NCBI GenBank assembly: GCA_006226895.1
Contig: SBFN01000168.1
Location: 1-11,350, forward strand
DNA length: 11,350 nt
DNA from: Deltaproteobacteria bacterium
GTDB lineage: Bacteria; Desulfobacterota; Desulfuromonadia; Desulfuromonadales; BM103
Reading direction: 5' to 3'
Shown here: positions 6,419 to 11,350 of the stretch, piece after piece
Layout of the letters: the number at the start of each line of letters is the position of its first letter
Position numbering within the stretch: position 1 is the first letter of the stretch
The notes under the pieces: model-generated
The model's database searches: none
What the model saw: only the letters and a program-made list of their open reading frames with translations
Told to the model about the DNA's origin: nothing
Translations under genes and position numbers: made by a program

Positions 6419-6640
6419 AAAAATAGAAGAGGAGGTGGTTTTTGGTAAGCCATTGAATAATGATTAACGGGTTTATTTCTGAGAATCTAGACATGACCTG
6501 AATTAACGACAGCAGTATGGCACTCTAACTGTCTTGTTTATTCTCTTATTCAGGTAGACACCGTTCTTGGCACTGATCAAAAGAACAACGTAAGTAAAGC
6601 TTATCGCCACTGCTAACGGAGGATAAAAGTTGAACACCTT
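6419..6640. other. Gene-free AT-rich spacer between moeA and the nap promoter
   Basis: This stretch has no convincing coding frame and no RNA gene I recognise. I find no intrinsic terminator after moeA: short inverted repeats occur (for example GACAG/CTGTC at both ends of a 26-base span near 6510-6535) but without a U tract. Read-through from the Mo operon into nap is therefore possible. A degenerate FNR-like sequence TTGGC-N4-ATCAA lies at 6567-6580. Confidence 0.4.
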
Positions 6641-7849
6641 CTAGATTACACTGGACGGTAGCCGTAGGACAAAAACATCTGCCTCGCTGCCGGCAGTCAG
6701 CCCCGGGCTATCGATCTCAACCGGAAGAAGAGCTTGCGCTCCCTGAACACTGCGGTGCTGACCAGATCCTTGATGAAAAAACGGATCGAAAAACGGGCGG
6801 CCGTCACGCATTTCAATTCGACCCCAGAGAAAACTTTGTCGTTTGCCGTCACCTTTGACGTCATCTGTCAGGGTTGCCCGCAAACGAGGCAGACAGGGTG
6901 CAGTCCAGCCGGCCAATCTTCTCAAGGCGGGATAGACAAAAAGCTCATAAGTGGCAGCGGTGGCCGCCGGATTGCCGGGGAGCCCCAGGAATGGCTTGTC
7001 GTTGAGCAGGCCGAAAAGAACCGGCTTTCCTGGCTTGATAGCTACTTTCCAGAACTTTCGTTCAAACCCCCTCGCCAAAAGGGTCTTCTGGACCATGTCC
7101 TTTTCACCGACTGAGACTCCGCCGGTAGAAAGCAGCAGGTCTGCCTCCAGACCTTGATCGAGCAACTTGTTCAGATCCCCGGCATCATCGTGCCCGATTC
7201 CCAAAGGAATCGGGATACAACCACATTCAGAAATACGAGCAATGAGATACTGAAGATTAGAGTTAACGATCTGACCAGGCCCCGGTACCTGTCCAAGTTC
7301 GACCAGTTCGTCACCCGTGGAAAAAACAGCTACCCTGGGCTTGGGTACAACCTCGACCCGGACAACACCAGCACTGGCAAGTAGACCGATTTCACCGGCA
7401 TTGAGTCGAGTTCCCGCCGCGAGGAGTTCCTCGCCGGCTTGGAATTCTTCACCCAGGTAACGAACATGCTGGCCCCTGGTTACGTTTTTATTGATCAGAA
7501 GTTGATCACCCTTAGAGTCAACATCTTCCAAGGGAACCACACTGTCTGCCCCCTCCGGTAAAATTGCACCAGTGGTGATCTGCACGGCTTCACCGATTTG
7601 CAGACGACTATTGTAGGGATGTCCAGCGAAAGACCTCCCCGTAATTGTCAGCGCCCCGGAACCTGTAAATGATTCCGAATCAAAAGCAAAACCATCCATA
7701 GCTGAATTGTCCCAGCGTGGCATGTCATAACGTGCAGAAACAGAAGAGGCCAGAACCAATCCGTGTGCCTCGACAAGCGACAGAGTCTGCGCCGCCAGCG
7801 GTTGTATGTTGCTTATGAGCACCTGCAGGGCCTGGTTAAACGTCAGCAT
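6641..7849 (-). CDS. moeA: MoeA, molybdopterin molybdenumtransferase
   Basis: MoeA inserts molybdenum into adenylylated molybdopterin, the last common step of cofactor synthesis. The 402-residue product has the usual length. Conserved blocks are in order: DNSAMDGFA (47-55), TGAILPEGADSVVP (93-106), STGDEL (177-182) and STGGVSVGEKD (241-251) of the molybdopterin-binding domain, KPGKP (272-276), and GLPGNP (289-294). A C-terminal beta domain follows. The start has AGGAG overlapping the modC stop codon, and only 3 bases separate the genes, so translation is coupled. It is the last gene of the Mo block and lies directly upstream of the nap promoter region, where its product is needed to load NapA. 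Confidence 0.95.
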   Translation of the reverse strand: MLTFNQALQVLISNIQPLAAQTLSLVEAHGLVLASSVSARYDMPRWDNSAMDGFAFDSESFTGSGALTITGRSFAGHPYNSRLQIGEAVQITTGAILPEGADSVVPLEDVDSKGDQLLINKNVTRGQHVRYLGEEFQAGEELLAAGTRLNAGEIGLLASAGVVRVEVVPKPRVAVFSTGDELVELGQVPGPGQIVNSNLQYLIARISECGCIPIPLGIGHDDAGDLNKLLDQGLEADLLLSTGGVSVGEKDMVQKTLLARGFERKFWKVAIKPGKPVLFGLLNDKPFLGLPGNPAATAATYELFVYPALRRLAGWTAPCLPRLRATLTDDVKGDGKRQSFLWGRIEMRDGRPFFDPFFHQGSGQHRSVQGAQALLPVEIDSPGLTAGSEADVFVLRLPSSVI

Positions 7850-7852
7850 AAA

Positions 7853-8932
7853 TCACTCCTGAAAGTTTTCAATGCGGGATTCACGGGCCTTGAAAACAGC
7901 CCAGAGCCGAGCCCCTGGTTGCGGTTCTCCCAGTGCTTGATAACCGCGGACGCTCAATTCAGCGACCAGTTTATCCTCTGCGACCAAGGTCATTCTAACG
8001 CGGTCACCCCGCAGGACGACATCCTTGACCCTGCCGTGAAGGTGGTTTCTCGGGCTTCCTTCCGGCAAGTTCCGGTAGACGGCAACATCCCAGGGATAAA
8101 TGGTCAGACAAGCAGGCCCCGGTTTAACCTGCTCGAAGGGAGCGATGAATGTCAGACCTCCTTTGCTGCGGAAGACCTGTTTTCCGGCAACTTCCGTAAC
8201 TTCGCCGGGTATGTAGTTGACACCGACAACCTGGGCGATAAATTCAGTGGTTGGTTCGCTCAAAAGCTGGTGAAAACTGCCATGTTGCACAATCTGGCCC
8301 CTCTCAATAACGGCAACCCGTTTTCTGAAATAGGCAACCTCTTCCACCTCGTGCGTGACCAACAGAGTCGGAATGTTTAGTTTGACCAGAACAGACCGCA
8401 GCCAGTCACGGATTTCTCCGCGAGCAGTCGGGTCCAGGGCAGCCGTGGGTTCATCAAGCAGCAACAGTTCCGGATCGGTGGTGAGGCTGCGAGCCAGCGC
8501 GACTTTTTGCCTCTCGCCCCCGGAAAGGCTGGTGACGCTGCGTTCGGCCAAGTGTGCAATGTTGAGAATATCGAGTAGATGAGCGGTGCGCTTCTGGCGT
8601 TCTACTCGTCCCGAGCCGCGAACCTTCATGCCAAAGCCGATGTTGCCATTGACGTTGAGATGAGGGAAAAGAGCAAGGTCCTGGAACACCATTCCGATAC
8701 GTCGTTGTTCGGGAGGCAAATCGATCCCGTTAGCGGAATCAAAGAGTGTGCGTTCTCCAAGTTTGATCAGTCCTGAAGACGGTTGAGTGAGTCCAGAAAG
8801 GAGTCTTAGGAAGCTACTTTTGCCCGCTCCGTTCGGTCCGAGGAGGATCGTTATGCCGGGCTCAACGGAGAGTTCCAAGTCCAGTTTGAAGTGAGCCAGA
8901 GGAGAATGAACTACGCAATTCAAGCCACTCAT
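7853..8932 (-). CDS. modC: ModC, ATPase subunit of the molybdate ABC importer
   Basis: ModC powers uptake of molybdate through ModB. The 359-residue protein has Walker A GPNGAGKS (32-39), Q-loop Gln84 (VFQD), the ABC signature LSGGE (136-140), Walker B LLLLDEP (156-162) with catalytic Glu161, and the switch His194. The C-terminal part (about 290-355) looks like a TOBE/Mop-type domain (HGRVKDVVLRGDRVRMTL), usual in ModC and able to bind oxyanion, possibly for feedback inhibition. The start overlaps the modB stop by 4 bases (ATGA). Sulfate or other oxyanion importers share this architecture; the modA/modB neighbours decide for molybdate, although tungstate cannot be excluded. Confidence 0.93.
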   Translation of the reverse strand: MSGLNCVVHSPLAHFKLDLELSVEPGITILLGPNGAGKSSFLRLLSGLTQPSSGLIKLGERTLFDSANGIDLPPEQRRIGMVFQDLALFPHLNVNGNIGFGMKVRGSGRVERQKRTAHLLDILNIAHLAERSVTSLSGGERQKVALARSLTTDPELLLLDEPTAALDPTARGEIRDWLRSVLVKLNIPTLLVTHEVEEVAYFRKRVAVIERGQIVQHGSFHQLLSEPTTEFIAQVVGVNYIPGEVTEVAGKQVFRSKGGLTFIAPFEQVKPGPACLTIYPWDVAVYRNLPEGSPRNHLHGRVKDVVLRGDRVRMTLVAEDKLVAELSVRGYQALGEPQPGARLWAVFKARESRIENFQE

Positions 8933-9720
8933 AGTCGTCTATCCCGAGGTGCCAACATGTGGACTGCAGCCAGCAGTAAGAGAGAAATCAGAAGGAGCAG
9001 TGTTCCCAATGCGAAAGCCTGCTGGGGATCGGATTCAAAAGAGCTGTAGATTGCCAGGGAGAGAGTCTGGGTACGTCCAGGCAAGTTGCCGGCAAACATA
9101 ACAATAGCACCGAACAGCCCGACGCTCTGTGCAACGGCCATGATCAGCTCGGCAAAAAGACCACGTTTGACCACAGGTAAAACCACGTATAAGAATGCCT
9201 GCCACGGAGTCGCCCCAAGAATCAGCGCTGCTTCTTCCAGCTTTTTATCGACCCCATCGAAAAGGACCGTGCACCGGCGAACGAAAAACGGGGTAACAAT
9301 AAAAACAATACCGAGGACAACCGCGCCTAAGGTAAAGGTAACCCGTATGCCGAGGTTGGAGAACAGTTCACCGAATAAGCCACGGCGGCCAAAAGCTAGT
9401 AGCAGGGCCAGGCCTGCGACCACCGGAGGCATGACCATCGGCAGTTCCAACAGGACCTCCAATGATCTTCTCAATCGACCGCGACAACGAGCCAGACCGT
9501 AGGCTGAAGGGAGGCCGAGTAAAAACATCAAGGGAAGAGCACAAAACGATGACAGGAGAGTAATCCAGGTTGCCGTCAGAACCTCCGGATCAACCAGCAA
9601 CTTCATGATCTCCACCGGGCTGCTTGCGAGCAGCAAGGCGAGAATTGGCAACATAATCAGCAGGCCAAGCAGAAGACCGTTAACGGCGAGAAAGAGGTTA
9701 AAGAGACGCGGTTTTTTCAC
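8929..9720 (-). CDS. modB: ModB, permease subunit of the molybdate ABC importer
   Basis: This is the membrane channel subunit, 263 residues with about five to six hydrophobic segments. The cytoplasmic EAA loop that docks to ModC is at 162-182 (EEAALILGATPWQAFLYVVLP). The stretch FAGNLPGRTQTLSLAIY (209-225) is characteristic of ModB. Just before it, where ModB proteins commonly read GEFGA, this protein has GLFGA (201-205), a Glu-to-Leu change. The gene overlaps modA upstream and modC downstream by 4 bases each. Confidence 0.93.
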   Translation of the reverse strand: MKKPRLFNLFLAVNGLLLGLLIMLPILALLLASSPVEIMKLLVDPEVLTATWITLLSSFCALPLMFLLGLPSAYGLARCRGRLRRSLEVLLELPMVMPPVVAGLALLLAFGRRGLFGELFSNLGIRVTFTLGAVVLGIVFIVTPFFVRRCTVLFDGVDKKLEEAALILGATPWQAFLYVVLPVVKRGLFAELIMAVAQSVGLFGAIVMFAGNLPGRTQTLSLAIYSSFESDPQQAFALGTLLLLISLLLLAAVHMLAPRDRRL

Positions 9721-10490
9721 TGTGCTGCCTCCGGTGAAAAACCGTGACGAGCAAACACCTGTATTGCTTCAGGGCTGGCCAATAACGCAATGAACTTGTC
9801 GGCTTGATTTTCAACTTCGGGAACTTTTGCCAAGAAGTAGATCGCCAATGGGTTGTGCTTCCGGGGCAGTGACACGGCCTTTAATCTGCCCGGAATGAAA
9901 TCGCTCTGGTAGACGATGCCGGCATCGGCTTCACCAATTAGAAGCTTGGCGACGATTGACTTGACCTTGCTCTCCTCACTAACCACATTGCTCTCGACAT
10001 TTTTAACCAACAGCGAGCCGTAGGCCGGATCACCTGCCAGGTTCGATAACAACTGTCGAGCATAATTGCCCACCGGAACCTGTTGGTTGCCAATGATCAC
10101 CAGCAACCCCGATCGGCCAAGATCCTCAATTTTGGTCAGCGGTGGTTGCAGGTCAATACGCGTGACCAGCAGTAATCGGTTGTATAAGAAAGGCCGAAAA
10201 GCTTCCACCAGTCCCTTGTTATGCAACCTTGTCATCGCCTGCTGGTTGGCGGAGATGAACAGGTCGGCCGGTACTCCTTGATCAATCTGCGTGGCCAACG
10301 TCTGGCTTCCGGCAAAATTCAGAAGGACCTGCTCGCCCGGGTACTCAGCCTGGTAAAGCTGGGTGATTTCTTTCAATGCATCGGTCAATGAAGATGCTGC
10401 AAAGACAGAAAGCTCGCCGGCTGTAGACGGCGCGATGCCAAAAAGAATTACTACGAATAATGATATGAACAGATTCCGAGCACAGGTCAT
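9717..10490 (-). CDS. modA: ModA, periplasmic molybdate-binding protein
   Basis: ModA captures molybdate in the periplasm and hands it to ModB. The 257-residue precursor has a Sec signal peptide (hydrophobic 7-20, likely cleavage after STA at 22-24). The mature part opens with ELSVFAASSLTDAL, the standard ModA start with oxyanion-binding serines. NFAGSQTLATQIDQGVPADLFISAN (58-82), QVPVGNYARQ (137-146) and DAGIVYQSD (189-197, with the conserved ligand-region Tyr194) follow. It is a soluble rather than lipid-anchored form: there is no lipobox. The ATG overlaps the modE stop by 4 bases. Confidence 0.94.
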   Translation of the reverse strand: MTCARNLFISLFVVILFGIAPSTAGELSVFAASSLTDALKEITQLYQAEYPGEQVLLNFAGSQTLATQIDQGVPADLFISANQQAMTRLHNKGLVEAFRPFLYNRLLLVTRIDLQPPLTKIEDLGRSGLLVIIGNQQVPVGNYARQLLSNLAGDPAYGSLLVKNVESNVVSEESKVKSIVAKLLIGEADAGIVYQSDFIPGRLKAVSLPRKHNPLAIYFLAKVPEVENQADKFIALLASPEAIQVFARHGFSPEAAQ

Positions 10491-10828
10491 GGCTGAAAAA
10501 TCTCTTCAAAATGGAAATCAGCATTCGCATTGACACTCTCACGCAGTTTTTCGAAGTTTTGCAGCAGGTCCAGTGCGGCCTGGGTAAGGTGAGTCGCTCC
10601 CCCGCCTTTTCCTCCGGTTCGCTTCTCAAATAGTGGAAACGGAGCATGCTCATCCATAGCGTTCAGTTGAGACCATGCTTTGCGATAGGACATCCCGAGT
10701 TTCTTTGCCGCAGCATTGATAGAACCTGTTTGTTCAACAGCCGACAACAAACGGTAACGGCCGTCACCGAGAAACGGCTGACCGCGAAATTCAAGCCAGA
10801 CCTTTGAACGGACTCGAAAATCATTCAT
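10487..10828 (-). CDS. modE: Short ModE-type transcriptional regulator (DNA-binding domain only)
   Basis: This 113-residue protein matches the N-terminal winged helix-turn-helix domain of ModE, which represses molybdate transport genes when molybdate is plentiful. The helix-turn-helix is SINAAAKKLGMSYRKAW (36-52), and the wing is TGGKGGGATHLT (71-82). A helical dimerisation segment (about 84-100) follows and the protein ends. E. coli ModE is roughly 260 residues, with two molybdate-binding Mop/TOBE modules at the C-terminus; these are missing here with no sign of a frameshift. The gene sits inside the mod operon with 4-base overlaps on both sides, so it is co-expressed with its likely targets. 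How it senses molybdate, if it does, is unclear. Confidence 0.88.
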   Translation of the reverse strand: MNDFRVRSKVWLEFRGQPFLGDGRYRLLSAVEQTGSINAAAKKLGMSYRKAWSQLNAMDEHAPFPLFEKRTGGKGGGATHLTQAALDLLQNFEKLRESVNANADFHFEEIFQP

Positions 10829-11334
10829 GATAAAAAACGCTCAACGATCAGGTTACAGATCCCGGCTGCGTCATTGATATTGTAAACGGGCACATCAAGC
10901 TTGAGTTCCACGTCAGAGACGACTGCAATCAGGGTCGGATCATACTCTTCATCACGACAGAGCAACCGCTCGCTGCGTTCGCTCCGATGAACTTCAACCT
11001 TCGGCATTGAACTACGTTTGAATCCTTCGGTCAGAACAATATCCAGATCGGCACAGTACCTTTCGATTGTTGCAGCCAAAGCCGGTTCCTCGTCGTGCGG
11101 ATTCTGTTTGACCATGGCAACCTTGGCCGGAGAGGTAATCAGCATGGTGTCGGCTCCGGCCTGGGTCAATCGCCAGGAGTCCTTCCCCTCATGATCAATG
11201 CTGAAATCGTGGGCATCGTGCTTTACTGCGCCGACCTTGTAGCCTCGTTGTTTCATTTCAGCGATCAGTTTTTCCAAAAGGGTGGTTTTGCCTGTTCCGC
11301 TCTTCGCAACAATTGAAACAACCGGTGGGGTCAC
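10825..11334 (-). CDS. mobB: MobB, GTP-binding accessory protein of molybdenum cofactor synthesis
   Basis: MobB is a P-loop GTPase that assists MobA in attaching GMP to form the MGD cofactor used by enzymes such as NapA. The 169-residue product has Walker A AKSGTGKTT (10-18), with Ala in place of the usual first Gly. It also has the family segments KVGAVKHDAHDFSIDHEGKD, TLLEKLI and DIVLTEGFKRS. The start is GTG, supported by GAGGAGG 5 bases upstream (11340-11346). Its end overlaps modE by 4 bases. A partner mobA is not in the window and may lie just upstream. SERSER near residues 137-142 is a small low-complexity patch. Confidence 0.9.
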   Translation of the reverse strand: MTPPVVSIVAKSGTGKTTLLEKLIAEMKQRGYKVGAVKHDAHDFSIDHEGKDSWRLTQAGADTMLITSPAKVAMVKQNPHDEEPALAATIERYCADLDIVLTEGFKRSSMPKVEVHRSERSERLLCRDEEYDPTLIAVVSDVELKLDVPVYNINDAAGICNLIVERFLS

Positions 11335-11350
11335 CTTTTCCTCCTCGATG

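Noticed and set aside
6182..6640. CRISPR array, tRNA or mobile element remnants in the intergenic region
   Set aside because: No regularly spaced repeats, cloverleaf or transposase fragments are visible; repeats such as CGTTAAT occur twice only and by chance in AT-rich DNA.
11331..11350. End of a further gene upstream of mobB
   Set aside because: One frame stays open to a TGA overlapping the mobB GTG, which would fit the operon's 4-base overlap style. Sixteen bases before the window edge are too few to support a gene.

Overview
The window holds twelve protein genes, all on the minus strand, in two blocks separated by about 460 bases of AT-rich non-coding DNA. Read in the direction of transcription (right to left), the first block is a molybdenum supply operon: mobB, a short modE, modA, modB, modC and moeA. 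The second is a respiratory periplasmic nitrate reductase operon: napD, napA, a four-haem NapB-like cytochrome, a second four-haem cytochrome, a four-cluster iron-sulfur protein and a ten-helix NrfD-type membrane protein. Multihaem periplasmic cytochromes, a Tat-exported iron-sulfur subunit and an NrfD-type anchor suggest an anaerobic or facultative Gram-negative bacterium. A Desulfuromonadales/Geobacter-like member of the former Deltaproteobacteria is a reasonable guess, but this is inference from gene content only.

Layout: 11334-6641 is the Mo block. Four consecutive junctions overlap by exactly 4 bases (ATGA or GTGA type), and moeA starts 3 bases after modC, so this is one tightly coupled transcription unit whose promoter lies outside the window. 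6640-6182 is the intergenic region. It carries a perfect TTGAC-N4-GTCAA inverted repeat (CRP/FNR-superfamily type) placed about 31 bases from a TATATT hexamer, which is the geometry of a class II activated promoter. A leader of about 190 bases with two possible stem-loops follows. 6181-26 is the nap block.

How the genes work together: ModABC imports molybdate, and MobB and MoeA act in making the bis-MGD type molybdenum cofactor. NapD guards the NapA Tat signal while cofactor is inserted, and NapA reduces nitrate to nitrite in the periplasm. The usual quinol dehydrogenases of Nap systems (NapC, or NapG/NapH) are absent from the window. In their place stand an NrfD-type integral membrane protein and a Tat/lipobox iron-sulfur protein, followed electronically by two tetrahaem cytochromes. 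The likely electron path is quinol, NrfD protein, iron-sulfur protein, tetrahaem cytochrome, NapB-like cytochrome, NapA. This path is inferred from gene content and is the most interesting feature of the window.

Other points worth attention are the tandem duplication of the NapB fold, the Cys-to-Tyr change in the first cluster motif of the iron-sulfur protein, an intercistronic hairpin ahead of the nrfD-like gene, and a ModE that lacks its molybdate-binding half.
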